Positions 35,076 to 44,573 are shown, counted from the stretch's first letter. The stretch: DNA of 55,724 nt from an uncultured Akkermansia sp. (GCA_947626635.1 CANQSY010000003.1:1-55724), one strand, 5' to 3'. A program made the numbers and translations. Notes: generated by a model from the letters alone, not told the origin.

Positions 35076-36275
35076 ATGAAAACGGAAGACAATTCACCAA
35101 CTGAAGAGCATAACGTTTCTCCCTGCTCGTACGGACCCACCGTGGAAAAACTGGTTTCCGCAATCCGAGGTGGAGCCGATATCCGAGTGATTCAACGGAT
35201 CATGGACTCCCCCAACCTGGATGTGAATGAGTATGACCGGGATTCCGGTTCCTATGCCTATGAAGCCGCGATCATGATGGGAAGGGATGATGTGGCGCAG
35301 GTGCTGTTGGATAGAGGCGCCCATGTCAAGGGGGATGAGAACCATCCCCCATCGCGCAAGGAGCTGGAGGATGAGGAAATCATAGAAAAAGTATTCGGAA
35401 ACAAGCCGCTGGATGAATACGGCTGTGTTAACGGTGAGGAGCAACGGGAAACAAATCCTATTCGCCTGTATAGCAAGAAAGGGTTTAACTTGAATCTGCT
35501 CTTCTACGCTCTGGGGCGTACGGCCTCTACGGCACTCATCGGTTACATCATTGATCAGGGGGTCGATGTCAATGAACGTGACCGTAACGGTGACTCTGCC
35601 CTTCATTACGCCGTATCAAAGGAAAGACAGCAATATATCAAGTTCCTCATCGAACGGGGGGCGAATGTGAATGCGGTCAATCATAGAGGGAGTAGTGTGT
35701 TGAAATATGCGGTGCGCACAGGAAATGCAGAAATCGTTGAAATGCTTTTGCAAACCGGGGCTAAGCTTTATGGGGAAGATGGCGTTCAGAAACGTAATGT
35801 GTTATGTCGCGTAGCCCGAACCGGGAATCTCCGCATCCTGAAGCTTCTGCTCGATGCGGGAGTTGATCCCTGCCGGGAGTTCTCTCGTAAGGGAAACACC
35901 CCACTTCATTGCGCATGCGGAAACGTATTGCGGGGCGAAGACTTCTTCTGGGATCAACCGGATCCGGGAAAGTTCCGCGTGCCACCGCAGGAAATCTACG
36001 AGCGAATTATCGTAACTTTGCTGAAAGCAGGTCTTGATCCGAATGCAATGAACGAGGAGGGCAAAGTGCCGATGTGCTTCAGCATCATAGCGGATGCCGT
36101 CAATGAAGTGAAGCTGTTGCTCCGTATGGGCGCGGATCTCTCTCCCTTCTTTGATTCCGGCAGGACGCCGGTTGATTATGCGATTTCAGTTAACGCGTGG
36201 TCATGCGCTAATTTCTTTGTCGAGGAACTCCGGAGGAAAGCGGCCGGGCGCTGGGCTGCGCCTATTTACGACTGA
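35076..36275 (+). CDS. Ankyrin-repeat protein in the sbcDC operon
   Basis: 399 residues and about 8-9 ankyrin repeats, more divergent than those of the 10-23 kb cluster (for example GDSALHYAVSKERQQYIKFL, IERGANVNAVNHRGSSVLKY and NTPLHCACGN). Includes a charged non-repeat insert around residues 85-125 (RKELEDEEIIEKVFG). It follows sbcC by 23 nt with no terminator between, so it is probably co-transcribed and may bind a repair protein. The last residues (GRWAAPIYD) are encoded by a copy of the composite intergenic repeat, whose TTTACGA unit is altered to ACTGACG and supplies the stop. The original C-terminus may have been replaced. Confidence 0.87.
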   Translation: MKTEDNSPTEEHNVSPCSYGPTVEKLVSAIRGGADIRVIQRIMDSPNLDVNEYDRDSGSYAYEAAIMMGRDDVAQVLLDRGAHVKGDENHPPSRKELEDEEIIEKVFGNKPLDEYGCVNGEEQRETNPIRLYSKKGFNLNLLFYALGRTASTALIGYIIDQGVDVNERDRNGDSALHYAVSKERQQYIKFLIERGANVNAVNHRGSSVLKYAVRTGNAEIVEMLLQTGAKLYGEDGVQKRNVLCRVARTGNLRILKLLLDAGVDPCREFSRKGNTPLHCACGNVLRGEDFFWDQPDPGKFRVPPQEIYERIIVTLLKAGLDPNAMNEEGKVPMCFSIIADAVNEVKLLLRMGADLSPFFDSGRTPVDYAISVNAWSCANFFVEELRRKAAGRWAAPIYD

Positions 36276-36515
36276 CGATTTACAAAGCGCCCGAGGGATC
36301 GGAGGTCGATTGGACAAAAGCTCAGTTTTTGCCCGCAGGGCGCTGAGGCAGTGCGGTACCGAAGCGTCACCGATAGGCGCCCACTCCTTCCCCTTTCTAG
36401 CTGCTATCACCGTTGGCCCCGAAAATTCCGCCACGCTACTGCTTCGCTTCCCCGCGCGCAGCGCGCGAGTTACCTGAAATCGTAAATCGTAAATAGGCAA
36501 CCGCTTGCGGTTGCC
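36247..36515. repeat. Inverted pair of composite intergenic repeats
   Basis: The left member (GCGCTGGGCTGCGCC, TATTTACGACTGACGATTTA) faces a right member in reverse orientation (CGCTACTGCTTCGCTTCC, GCGCGCAGCGCGCG, AATCGTAAATCGTAAATAGG). Between them is GGATCGGAGGTCGATTGG, then ACAAAAGCTCAG and TTTTTGCCCGCAGG, a stretch found again at 47003-47043. The region has no gene. Confidence 0.75.
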
Positions 36516-36529
36516 CCGGGTCTCCGGGC

Positions 36530-36558
36530 TTGATTTTCGGGGATGGAACGGGTAAAAT
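36530..36558 (+). promoter_or_regulatory. Promoter of parE
   Basis: TTGATT (36530-36535), 17 nt, TAAAAT (36553-36558). Start of transcription expected near 36565, which excludes an upstream TTG start that would lie within the -35 box. Confidence 0.7.
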
Positions 36559-36574
36559 AGGAAAGGCTTTATTT

Positions 36575-38428
36575 ATGGATAGCAATTACACGGAGGAAGA
36601 TATCAAGACGCTGAGCTGGCGGGAGCACATACGCGAGCGGCCCGGCATGTACATCGGAAGTTTGGGGGATGGCTCGGCCTCAGATCATGGACTGTATGTC
36701 CTGCTTAAGGAAGTGATCGACAACTCGATCGACGAGTTTGTGATGGGGAACGGCAAGAAGATTATCGTCAATATCAGCGAGGACGGGACGTGCGAGGTGC
36801 GCGACTACGGACGAGGCATTCCGCTGGGCAAGCTCTATGAGTGCGTCGCTCAGATCAACACGGGCGGCAAGTACGACGGCGAGGCTTTCAAGAAATCCGT
36901 CGGACTCAACGGCGTGGGCATCAAGGCGGTCAATGCGCTTTCCTCGACCTTCACCGTGCAGGCTTATCGCGAGGGAAAGACGCGCTGCATCACTTTTCAC
37001 GAGGGGGAAAAGGTCAAGGGAAGCGACACGACAAAAAAGACGACCGAGGAATCGGGGACGCGCGTGAGCTTCCTTGTTGACCGCACGATATTTCCGGAGG
37101 ATGCCGCGTACAACCCGGAATTTGTGGAGCGTATGTGCCGGTACTATTGCTACCTGAACACCGGGCTCGCCATCGTGTACAACGGCAAGAGTTTTTCCTC
37201 CAAGAACGGATTGCTGGATCTGCTGCGGGAGGAAATGAGCGCGGAGCCTCTCTATGAGCCCATCCACCTCATCGGGGACGACATCGAGGTGGTGATCACG
37301 CACAGTGACTCCTACGGAGAATCATACCACTCCTTCGTGAACGGACAGCATACCACCATGGGGGGTACGCACCAGAACGCCTTCAAGGAAGCCATCGCCA
37401 AAACCCTGCAGAATTTCTACAAGAAGAACTACGAGGCGGGCGACGTACGCGCCTGCATCGAAGCGGCTATCAGCATCAAGGTCATCGAGCCGGTCTTTGA
37501 ATCCCAAACCAAGACGAAACTCGGCAGCAACACGATGGGACCCGGCAAGGAAACCATCCGCACCTTCGTAGGCAACTTCCTCGCCAAGGAGCTCGACAAC
37601 TACCTGCACCGCAATCCGGAGGTCGCCGCGGCAATCGAGGAGAAAATCAAGGAAAATGAGAAGACGCGCAAGGAAGTAGCCGGGGTCACCGGAAAAATTG
37701 CCAAGGAGCGGTCGAAGAAAGCAAAAATCCACACGAAGAAGTTGCGCGACTGTCGGGTGCACTACGACTCAAAGCACAAACGCGCCGGAGATACGATGCT
37801 GTTTATCACCGAGGGCGACTCCGCCTCCGGCTCCATCACCACGGCGCGCGACGCCGAGACGCAAGCCGTCTTCTCCCTGCGCGGCAAGCCCGCCAACAGC
37901 TACGGCATGAATCGCTCCGCCCTCTTTGAGGAAAAACGCAACGAGGAACTCGACTTCCTCCACCTCGCTCTCAACATCGACAAGTCGATCGACGACTTGC
38001 GCTACAACAAGGTCATCATCGCCACGGATGCGGATGTGGACGGTATGCACATCCGTCTGCTCCTGCTGACCTTTTTCATTCAGTATTTCCCGGAACTCAT
38101 CCGCGAGGGACATCTCTTCATTCTGCAGACGCCGCTCTTCCGCGTACGCAACAAGCAAAAGACCATCTACTGCTACTCTGAAGGGGAGCGCGACCGCGCC
38201 GTCAAGAAGCTCGGCAAGAGTCCGGAAATCACCCGGTTCAAGGGGCTCGGCGAAATCTCACCGGATGAGTTCCGCAACTTCATCGGCGAGGATATCCGCC
38301 TTCAAAAGGTCACCCTCGAGAACGCCCACAACCTGCGCGAGATCCTCCGTTTCTACATGGGCGACAACACGGACGACCGCCGGCAGTACATCATCGACAA
38401 CCTGCGCATCGAGGAAGACCTCGCCTGA
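36575..38428 (+). CDS. parE: DNA topoisomerase IV/gyrase subunit B
   Basis: 617 residues. ATPase subunit of a type IIA topoisomerase. GHKL ATPase motifs: [10 protein letters not shown] (N box), DYGRGIP (G1), and [17 protein letters not shown] (ATP lid and G2). The TOPRIM domain has the catalytic [10 protein letters not shown] and the metal-binding TDADVDGMH. The length and the absence of the long GyrB-specific insert favour ParE over GyrB, although the partner subunit is not in the window and orthology cannot be settled. The ATG at 36575 is chosen because a promoter lies immediately upstream. The phosphatase-like gene follows after 18 nt. Confidence 0.9.
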   Translation: MDSNYTEEDIKTLSWREHIRERPGMYIGSLGDGSASDHGLYVLLKEVIDNSIDEFVMGNGKKIIVNISEDGTCEVRDYGRGIPLGKLYECVAQINTGGKYDGEAFKKSVGLNGVGIKAVNALSSTFTVQAYREGKTRCITFHEGEKVKGSDTTKKTTEESGTRVSFLVDRTIFPEDAAYNPEFVERMCRYYCYLNTGLAIVYNGKSFSSKNGLLDLLREEMSAEPLYEPIHLIGDDIEVVITHSDSYGESYHSFVNGQHTTMGGTHQNAFKEAIAKTLQNFYKKNYEAGDVRACIEAAISIKVIEPVFESQTKTKLGSNTMGPGKETIRTFVGNFLAKELDNYLHRNPEVAAAIEEKIKENEKTRKEVAGVTGKIAKERSKKAKIHTKKLRDCRVHYDSKHKRAGDTMLFITEGDSASGSITTARDAETQAVFSLRGKPANSYGMNRSALFEEKRNEELDFLHLALNIDKSIDDLRYNKVIIATDADVDGMHIRLLLLTFFIQYFPELIREGHLFILQTPLFRVRNKQKTIYCYSEGERDRAVKKLGKSPEITRFKGLGEISPDEFRNFIGEDIRLQKVTLENAHNLREILRFYMGDNTDDRRQYIIDNLRIEEDLA

Positions 38429-38446
38429 ACAGCCACCTCCCACTCC

Positions 38447-39142
38447 ATGAAAACCCTCATCATCGCACGCCACGGCAACACATTCCGTCCCGGAGAAACT
38501 CCTACACGAGTCGGCTCCCGCACGGATCTCCCTCTCGTCGAGGAGGAACGCGCCCGTGGGATCGGACGCTACCTTAAGGGACTCGGTCTTGTTCCCACGC
38601 GCATTCTCGCCGCCCCGCTGCAGCGCACTCTGCGCACCGCCGAGCTCGCGGCCGAGGAACTCGGCGTCCCCTGCCCTGTTACCCCGGACCCCCGCTTCAT
38701 TGAAATCGACTACGGACCGGACGAGAACCGCACGGAACAGGAGGTCGCCCTCCGCCTCGGCAAAGCCACGGCTCTCGCTGCCGGACAGGACCCGGAGTCT
38801 CTCCCGCCGGAAAAACTGGAGGAGCTCGGCGCTCAGGCGATCGAACTCTGGAACTCGCGCGCTATCGTGCCGCCCGGGTGGGTCGTGGACCCGCAACAGA
38901 TCATCCGCACGTGGCAGGAAACCGCGGACTCGGTGCAGGACGGCGAAACCCTGCTCTGCGTCTCCTCGAACGGCACCATCCGCTTCGCGCCCCACATCAC
39001 CGGCAACTACGCCGCCTTCTGCGCCGAGCACGATATCAAGGTGCCTACCGGCGGCGTCTGCATCTTCACCCGCGAAGGGGACGCCGCATGGAAGTGCGAC
39101 GTCTGGGGAATCAAAGCTTTCAAACAACCTCAGTCAAAATAA
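38447..39142 (+). CDS. Histidine-phosphatase-like protein, atypical site
   Basis: 231 residues, phosphoglycerate mutase-like fold. The first catalytic motif is present (IIARHGNTF, residues ~3-11), as are the arginine of APLQRTLRTAELAAEEL and the acidic EIDYGPDEN. However, where active members have VSHGG near the C-terminus, this protein reads LCVSSNGTIRF, so the second catalytic histidine is missing. It may be a binding protein or use another residue. It lies 18 nt after parE and 27 nt before mscL and is probably co-transcribed with both. The C-terminus is unremarkable. Confidence 0.8.
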   Translation: MKTLIIARHGNTFRPGETPTRVGSRTDLPLVEEERARGIGRYLKGLGLVPTRILAAPLQRTLRTAELAAEELGVPCPVTPDPRFIEIDYGPDENRTEQEVALRLGKATALAAGQDPESLPPEKLEELGAQAIELWNSRAIVPPGWVVDPQQIIRTWQETADSVQDGETLLCVSSNGTIRFAPHITGNYAAFCAEHDIKVPTGGVCIFTREGDAAWKCDVWGIKAFKQPQSK

Positions 39143-39169
39143 CCCATCCAAACTCAACCACACATCATT

Positions 39170-39595
39170 ATGGACATTACCAAACTCAAACCCGCCTGGA
39201 TCGATGAATTCAAAGCCTTCGCTCTGAAGGGAAACGTCATGGACATGGCTGTCGGTGTCATCATCGGCGGCGCCTTCGGCAAGATTGTCTCCTCCCTTGT
39301 GAGTGATATCATCATGCCGCTTGTTTCCCTCCTCACCGGGGGCACCGAGAATCTCGCCGCGCTTTCCTGGAAGGTCAGCGAGGCCGAAGGAGCCGCCGAG
39401 GTGAAGTACGGAGTCTTCTGCCAGACCGTGCTCGACTTCCTCATCATCTCGCTCTCTATTTTCTTCGCTATCCGGATTCTTTGCTCCTTCCGAGCCAAGA
39501 ACAAGGAAGAGGCCGCACCCGAAGCTCCCGCGCCCACCCCGGAGGACACGCTGCTCCTGCGCGAGATTCGCGATGCGCTCAAAAAGGGCGAGTGA
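39170..39595 (+). CDS. mscL: Large-conductance mechanosensitive channel
   Basis: 141 residues, a normal length. Inner-membrane emergency valve opened by membrane tension. It shows the N-terminal FKAFALKGNVMDMAVGVIIG, the first helix with the glycine-rich pore lining (GVIIGGAFGKIVSSLVSDII), a periplasmic loop, the second helix (VLDFLIISLSIFFAIRIL) and a charged C-terminal helix (TPEDTLLLREIRDALKKGE) preceded by an alanine/proline linker. No oddities. A strong hairpin (39619-39646) lies between this gene and the next. Confidence 0.95.
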   Translation: MDITKLKPAWIDEFKAFALKGNVMDMAVGVIIGGAFGKIVSSLVSDIIMPLVSLLTGGTENLAALSWKVSEAEGAAEVKYGVFCQTVLDFLIISLSIFFAIRILCSFRAKNKEEAAPEAPAPTPEDTLLLREIRDALKKGE

Positions 39596-39618
39596 CGCCT
39601 CGTTCCCCGCTTCCCTTG

Positions 39619-39646
39619 CACAGCCGGCTGCTCTCGGTCGGCTGTG
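39619..39646 (+). terminator. Hairpin after mscL
   Basis: CACAGCCG pairs with CGGCTGTG over a 12-nt loop, 23 nt after the mscL stop. No T tract follows, so termination is likely but not certain. Confidence 0.45.
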
Positions 39647-39742
39647 GGAAGGCGGGGAGGTCTCCTTTCTCTTCAAGTCGCTTGTCTCCGGTCGTCCGCG
39701 CCGCTCCTCACCGAACGAGTTTCCCCTGCTTTTCCCGACCTA

Positions 39743-40831
39743 ATGCGGCACCTGCTCTCCCTGTTTTTTCTTTGCCTCGGCTTGCTGCTTTCTGCGGCTG
39801 GTCCGGTCACGGCGTGGGAAGGCAAGTGGCAGGTCAGTTCCTTCCATGGGGTTGACTACGTGCGCCTCAACGACGTATGGAAATTTTACGGTTTTTCTCC
39901 CAAACAGGGCCGACCCGGCTGCGTCTCCTTCGGCGCCGGTAACCGAGTCGTTTCCATCCGTCCTTCAAAACAGGATTTTTATGTCAACAACTTCCGTTAC
40001 ATTCTCTCCTACCCCGTCGTGCAAAGCGGAGGATTGCTCTATATCTCCTCCATCGATATGAGCAAACTTGTCGATCCGGTGCTGCGTCCACGGCTCTCCC
40101 AATCCGGTCGCATCACAACGGTCGTTCTTGATCCCGGACATGGGGGACACGACGCCGGAGCGGTGAGTCCCTACGCACGCGAGAAGGATTGCAACCTCGC
40201 TCTCGCGCTGAAGGTGCGCGAAAAGCTCAATAAACTGGGTTTTAAGGTCGTGATGACGCGCGACCGTGATTTCTTCCTTACCCTCGGGGATCGGGTCGCC
40301 ATCGCCAACCGAACCCCCGAGTCCCTTTTCGTCAGCATCCACCATAACTCCGGTCGCAGCGCCGCATCCGGCATCGAAACATTTACCCTGGCGCCGCATG
40401 GCACAACCTCCCCCTTCGCGCGAACACGCAGAACCGAAGATCTCGCCGGCAACAACCAGGACAGTGAAAATATCGCGCTTGCAACAGCCGTACACAGCGC
40501 TGCCATCAAGAAGACGAAGGCCATCGATCGCGGCATCCAACGCGCACGCTTCTCCGTGCTCTGCACGATCAAACGTCCCGCCATCCTCTTTGAGGGCGGC
40601 TTCGTTACCCATCCCCAAGAGGGAAGCAAAATCTCCTCCTCCGCCTACCAGGACATCCTTGCGCAGTGCATCTGCGATGGAATCGTCCGCTACACCTCCA
40701 TCACGCGCAACCACCCCGCCCCCATCCGCCACTCCGGCAGCAGCTCCACCCGCGCCGGCACACCTCGACCCGGATTCGGACGCTCCAGCGACGGCGCCAT
40801 TATCACCTACCCTTCCCGCTCCGCCCCATAA
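39743..40831 (+). CDS. N-acetylmuramoyl-L-alanine amidase, first of pair
   Basis: 362 residues. Amidase_3 zinc enzyme that cleaves the peptide from glycan in peptidoglycan. The ATG at 39743 opens a signal peptide (MRHLLSLFFLCLGLLLSAAG); an in-frame GTG further upstream would hide it and overlaps a hairpin. After an N-terminal domain resembling an AMIN/copper-amine-oxidase-like wall domain (residues ~30-125), the catalytic domain shows the zinc ligands in DPGHGGHD, REKD and SIHHNS and the catalytic glutamate in LFEGGFV. All are present, so it should be active. The tail is arginine/serine rich. Its stop overlaps the start of the paralogue by one base. Confidence 0.88.
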   Translation: MRHLLSLFFLCLGLLLSAAGPVTAWEGKWQVSSFHGVDYVRLNDVWKFYGFSPKQGRPGCVSFGAGNRVVSIRPSKQDFYVNNFRYILSYPVVQSGGLLYISSIDMSKLVDPVLRPRLSQSGRITTVVLDPGHGGHDAGAVSPYAREKDCNLALALKVREKLNKLGFKVVMTRDRDFFLTLGDRVAIANRTPESLFVSIHHNSGRSAASGIETFTLAPHGTTSPFARTRRTEDLAGNNQDSENIALATAVHSAAIKKTKAIDRGIQRARFSVLCTIKRPAILFEGGFVTHPQEGSKISSSAYQDILAQCICDGIVRYTSITRNHPAPIRHSGSSSTRAGTPRPGFGRSSDGAIITYPSRSAP

Positions 40832-42012
40832 TGACTGCCTCTCGTCCAGCTCCGCCACGCTCCACTGCCGGCAGAGGTTTTCTCGCTTGCTCTGTTTCCC
40901 TTCTGTTGGGACTGAGCTCGTTCTTTCTCGTCCCCTGCGGTTCGGTTCAGGCGGCTACCACGCAGTCGGCTCAACAGCCCGACTCCTGGTCCCCGGCCAC
41001 GGTCGTGCAGGGTATCCCTTATCAATCCGTCAACGAGCTGTGTAATTTTTACAAACTGGACAGCGGGGTGCGTCCCTCGCAGAAAGGAACCCTCGCCCTG
41101 GGCAACACCGATATCAGCCTTGAGCTCGGTCCGGGACCTCTCTCCATGCGGCTCGGCGGCATACCTCTCTCCCTCTCGCACCCCCTCGCCCGCGACCCAC
41201 GCGGTTCCCTCCTGATCTCCCGCCTGGATTGGGTCATGTGGCTGGACCCCATTCTTCGTCCTACCTACATCGAGCATCGGGAACCCATTTCGACCGTCAT
41301 CATTGATGCCGGCCACGGCGGACGCGACTCCGGCTCCTCTTTTGAAGGTTCCTCCGAGAAAGAGGTCACTCTTCTCGTTGCGCAAGAGCTCCGCTCCCGC
41401 CTGGAAAAAGCCGGCTTTCGTGTTGTTCTCACCCGCAACGGCGACTTCTTTGTATCCGACCAACAAAGGGTCGATACCGCCCGTGAGGTGCCACAAGCCA
41501 TTTTCCTGAGTCTCCATGTCAACAGCGCTGATCCCGCAGCCAGGGGTCCGGAGGTCTATCGTCTCGCTCCGCCCGAGGATGCCGCTCACCCGGCACCCGG
41601 TAACGCCGAGGATGCGCGGAACGCCGCACTGTCCTACGCTCTGGAAAGCGCGCTGAGCAGCGCAGCGGAGCGAGTAGGCGCGGGTTGTTGCTATGCGCAC
41701 TACTCGCTGCTCAGCTCGCTGCGCATTCCCGCTGTCTGGGTCGAACTCGGCTACGGCTCCCATCCTCTCGAGGCAAAACTCCTCGTCTCCCAGGAGTACC
41801 GCGGGAAATTAGCGGATGCTCTCGTCCGTGGTATCACCGCATTTGCGCGCGCCACTCACCCGCAAACTCATTTTACCGTCACTCCCCCCATCTCTCAGCC
41901 CAAACCTCCCCAGAAGCCTGCAGCGAACAACAAGAATTCCCCCGCCAAGAAGGCGACCCGTTCTTCTGATTCCTCCGGCAGTTCACGTTCTCGCCGGCGT
42001 AGGAGAAATTAA
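40831..42012 (+). CDS. N-acetylmuramoyl-L-alanine amidase, second of pair
   Basis: 393 residues, paralogue of the preceding gene with the same layout: signal region (CSVSLLLGLSSFFLVPCGSVQA), N-terminal wall-associated domain, Amidase_3 domain with IDAGHGGRD, SEKEV, LSLHVNS and VELGYGS (zinc ligands and catalytic glutamate complete), and a basic serine/arginine-rich C-terminal tail (SSGSSRSRRRRRN). The ATG overlaps the upstream stop as TAATG, giving translational coupling. The tail could bind the envelope or nucleic acid; that is a guess. The gene is convergent with metK, with 42 bp between stops. Confidence 0.88.
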   Translation: MTASRPAPPRSTAGRGFLACSVSLLLGLSSFFLVPCGSVQAATTQSAQQPDSWSPATVVQGIPYQSVNELCNFYKLDSGVRPSQKGTLALGNTDISLELGPGPLSMRLGGIPLSLSHPLARDPRGSLLISRLDWVMWLDPILRPTYIEHREPISTVIIDAGHGGRDSGSSFEGSSEKEVTLLVAQELRSRLEKAGFRVVLTRNGDFFVSDQQRVDTAREVPQAIFLSLHVNSADPAARGPEVYRLAPPEDAAHPAPGNAEDARNAALSYALESALSSAAERVGAGCCYAHYSLLSSLRIPAVWVELGYGSHPLEAKLLVSQEYRGKLADALVRGITAFARATHPQTHFTVTPPISQPKPPQKPAANNKNSPAKKATRSSDSSGSSRSRRRRRN

Positions 42013-42054
42013 CCCTTCTCCGCCGACGGCCGACGCACCTGCGAATCGCATCAC

Positions 42055-43227
42055 TTACCGCAGAGCTTCCAATCTGTCGGGATCCAGCTGCTCCCAAGGC
42101 AGATCAGGTTTGGTGAAATGCCCATAATTGGTGGATCGGCGGAAGATGGGGCGACGCAGACCGAGCGCAGCTTCCATGTCCGCGGGCTTAAAGGAGAAGG
42201 TTTCCTTCACGCGCCGGATAATTTCTTCCTCACTCAACCGGGCCGTGCCGAACGTGTCCACGTCAATCATGATGGACACCGGAGAAGCTTTGCCGATGGC
42301 GTACGCCACTTGCAGTTCACAACGGTTCGCCAGTCCTGCCGCCACCACGTGCTTCGCCACCCAACGGCACATATACGCCCCACTGCGGTCCACCTTGCTG
42401 CAGTCCTTCCCGGAAAAAGCTCCGCCGCCGTGCCTCCCCATGCCACCGTACGTATCCACGATGATTTTCCGACCGGTGAGACCGGAATCTCCGTGCGGTC
42501 CGCCGATCACAAAGCGTCCCGTCGGGTTGATGTAGAACTCCGTCTCATCGCGCAGCAGGGTCTCCGGTAGCACGCGTTGCACCACGTCTGTGCAATACCT
42601 GCGGATTTCCGGCAGCTCAACGTCCTCCGTATGCTGCGTGCTCACCACCACATTCATGATGCGAGCAGGACGCCCGTCCGGTCCGTATTCGACGGCCACC
42701 TGACTCTTGCTATCCGGTCTCAGCCAAGGGACCTCTCCCGCATGCCTCGCCCTCGCCAGCTCGCGCATGATGCGGTGGGCGTACATGATGGGCGCCGGCA
42801 TGAGTTCGGGGGTTTCATCAGAGGCATAGCCAAACATGATTCCCTGGTCGCCTGCGCCTTGTTCAGCTCCCTCTTTGCCCTCCGCCGCTCGCGCGTCCAC
42901 TCCCTGCGCGATATCCGGACTTTGCTCCGACAGGAAGTTGAGCACCTCTACCCGTTCGGCGTTGAAGATCTCATCGTCCTCGGCTGTACGGTAGCCGATC
43001 TCTCGTATGGTGTTCCGCACGATCGCTTCGTAGTCAACCTTCGCCCTCGTGGTAACCTCTCCCGCGAGCACCACATGGTCGTCCTTCACCAATGTTTCAC
43101 ACGCCACGCGACTCTCGCTGTCCTGCTCCAGGCACGCATCCAATATGCTGTCCGATATCAAATCCGCCACCTTGTCCGGGTGTCCCTCTCCCACGGATTC
43201 TGAGGTAAATAGATGTGGTATTTTCAT
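42055..43227 (-). CDS. metK: S-adenosylmethionine synthase
   Basis: 390 residues, the usual length. Makes S-adenosylmethionine from methionine and ATP in the cytoplasm. Signatures: [17 protein letters not shown] at the N-terminus, [12 protein letters not shown] (adenosine-binding loop), and [19 protein letters not shown] (phosphate-binding loop). The ATG at 43227 matches the normal start; a longer frame would start inside a leader hairpin. A promoter at 43339-43311 (minus) and a 77-nt structured leader precede it, so expression may be controlled by the leader. Confidence 0.96.
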   Translation of the reverse strand: MKIPHLFTSESVGEGHPDKVADLISDSILDACLEQDSESRVACETLVKDDHVVLAGEVTTRAKVDYEAIVRNTIREIGYRTAEDDEIFNAERVEVLNFLSEQSPDIAQGVDARAAEGKEGAEQGAGDQGIMFGYASDETPELMPAPIMYAHRIMRELARARHAGEVPWLRPDSKSQVAVEYGPDGRPARIMNVVVSTQHTEDVELPEIRRYCTDVVQRVLPETLLRDETEFYINPTGRFVIGGPHGDSGLTGRKIIVDTYGGMGRHGGGAFSGKDCSKVDRSGAYMCRWVAKHVVAAGLANRCELQVAYAIGKASPVSIMIDVDTFGTARLSEEEIIRRVKETFSFKPADMEAALGLRRPIFRRSTNYGHFTKPDLPWEQLDPDRLEALR

Positions 43228-43304
43228 GGTGGACTGTGTTTTACGATCCGAGTCCCGGATGCTCAACCTCTCGTTGACGCCCTCCATCCGGATCCATTTT
43301 CGTC
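43228..43304 (-). promoter_or_regulatory. Structured metK leader
   Basis: The 77-nt transcript ahead of metK can form CCGGATG (43291-43285) with CATCCGG (43261-43255). Inside this is a TCAAC/GTTGA stem with a GAGAG loop, and the outer GATCC/GGATC can extend it. Control of metK by S-adenosylmethionine-sensing leaders is common, but the consensus of the SAM riboswitch classes I know is not evident, so this is a candidate only. Confidence 0.4.
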
Positions 43305-43310
43305 ACGCCG

Positions 43311-43339
43311 CTTATACCACACTTTAGCCTTCCCTGCAA
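43311..43339 (-). promoter_or_regulatory. metK promoter
   Basis: On the minus strand TTGCAG (43339-43334), 17 nt, TATAAG (43316-43311). Transcription should start near 43304. Confidence 0.7.
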
Positions 43340-43351
43340 GCCAAAGCAGTG

Positions 43352-43510
43352 GGGCAAACGCAAGCGTTTGCCCTATTTACGATTTACGATTTACGATTTA
43401 CGAATTACGTTGATTCGTCGGCACCACACTGCCTACTCACCCTTCGGGCAACGCTTACGCGTTGTCTAATCCCACTTCGATCCCTCGGGGGCTTTCTCAG
43501 GAAATTCGCG
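43352..43510 (+). repeat. Composite intergenic repeat
   Basis: GGGCAAACGCAAGCGTTTGCCC palindrome region, TATTTACGA with several TTTACGA units, then GGGCAACGCTTACGCGTTG, CCACTTCGATCCCTCGG and AAATTCGCGCGC. The part around CGATCCCTCG recurs at 49617-49655 and, inverted, at 36288-36318. Confidence 0.75.
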
Positions 43511-43541
43511 CGCCGGGGTGTGCTCTGCGGGAGTTTTCCGC

Positions 43542-44573
43542 TTACTGCATATCCAATTCGCCAACCTGCGAAAAGAGGGAGAGGCCGGAGGGAAGCTTAT
43601 CGACGTCCTCACGGATGCAGGCAAGGGCAGCCGTGGCGATGAGCGCAGCCTTGTTGGTGTGCTCGGGGGTCGTGCGCAGCATGTGGTGGAACATATCCCA
43701 CCAGAGGGTGAGCTCATTGCGAAACATGGAAGAAGACACCGCGAAGTTGCGCACGCCGGCGCGATAAAGCGCCGTCTCCTCCTGCGCGGTAAGGTTGCAG
43801 GTATCCGCGTCCGAGAAGAGTCCTGTGCGCTCATGCAGACGGTGCATGGATTCAATAAGCTCGTAGTTGTACGGATTCTTGCGCAGTTGGATAGCGAGAT
43901 TGATGAGGTCGCGGCGGGAGGGGTAGCGGCGCGGGACAGGATCATTCACGACCGCGATAACTCGTTCCGGGTACTTGAGCCGGGTGTAGATGGAGGGAAG
44001 CACGGCGTCCCGCGGGTGCAGTACCACCTGCGTGTACTTCTCGCAAAGTGTTCCGTAGGTTTCTGCCGTCCGCTTGTCATTGCTCATGATGAGCCGATTC
44101 GGGTGGCAAATGATGGTGAGTTTGGGGAATTTGCGACGCAGAAGTTCCGCCAGAGAATCATCAGCCACGACCACTCCATTGCGACCTGTCGGGTTATTGG
44201 CTTTTTTCGTGAGTTCCTGCACCAGCCATAGTCCAAAGGCATCCTGTAAGTTTTCCGGACTGATAGCCGGGTTGTCGAACACGAGCAACAAGCCCACCCG
44301 CGCCTCGGCGTAGCTGGAGATGATGCTCGCGCAGGCCCGCGGCGTCATCGCAGCGCGCGGTTCCAGCATATCCAGCGACCAGGGGCAAGGAGGCGCCCCG
44401 GCTACCCGAGCTATGCGCCGCGGCTTGAAGAAGGAGGCCATGTAGTTCGCCAACACCAGCAGATGCACATCAAAGCGAAATGCCCCACCCACAATCCAAC
44501 TCGCCTGCGGCAAGTAGTCGCGGATGAAGTAATCGATCTCCTTTTCAGGAGCCTTGGTCGTTTCCTCGCTCAT
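43542..44573 (-). CDS. U32-like family protein, cysteine-less paralogue
   Basis: 343 residues, tentatively related to the peptidase-U32-like barrel proteins and clearly paralogous in layout to the gene just upstream. Shared features: an N-terminal WIVGGAFR / WDVSGAFV segment, NPTGRNGVV / NPTKRNGVI, and VVLHPRDAV / VMVHPDDVL. Where the upstream protein has NEYCIRHCPLRGYHY, this one reads NDPVPRRYPSRRDL, so both cysteines are lost. The start overlaps the upstream stop by 4 nt (ATGA), so they are co-translated. Function not known. Confidence 0.65.
   Translation of the reverse strand: MSEETTKAPEKEIDYFIRDYLPQASWIVGGAFRFDVHLLVLANYMASFFKPRRIARVAGAPPCPWSLDMLEPRAAMTPRACASIISSYAEARVGLLLVFDNPAISPENLQDAFGLWLVQELTKKANNPTGRNGVVVADDSLAELLRRKFPKLTIICHPNRLIMSNDKRTAETYGTLCEKYTQVVLHPRDAVLPSIYTRLKYPERVIAVVNDPVPRRYPSRRDLINLAIQLRKNPYNYELIESMHRLHERTGLFSDADTCNLTAQEETALYRAGVRNFAVSSSMFRNELTLWWDMFHHMLRTTPEHTNKAALIATAALACIREDVDKLPSGLSLFSQVGELDMQ

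Noticed and set aside
38258..39127. Long minus-strand frame across the end of parE and the phosphatase-like gene
   Set aside because: Antisense to two well-supported genes, with no motif or promoter.
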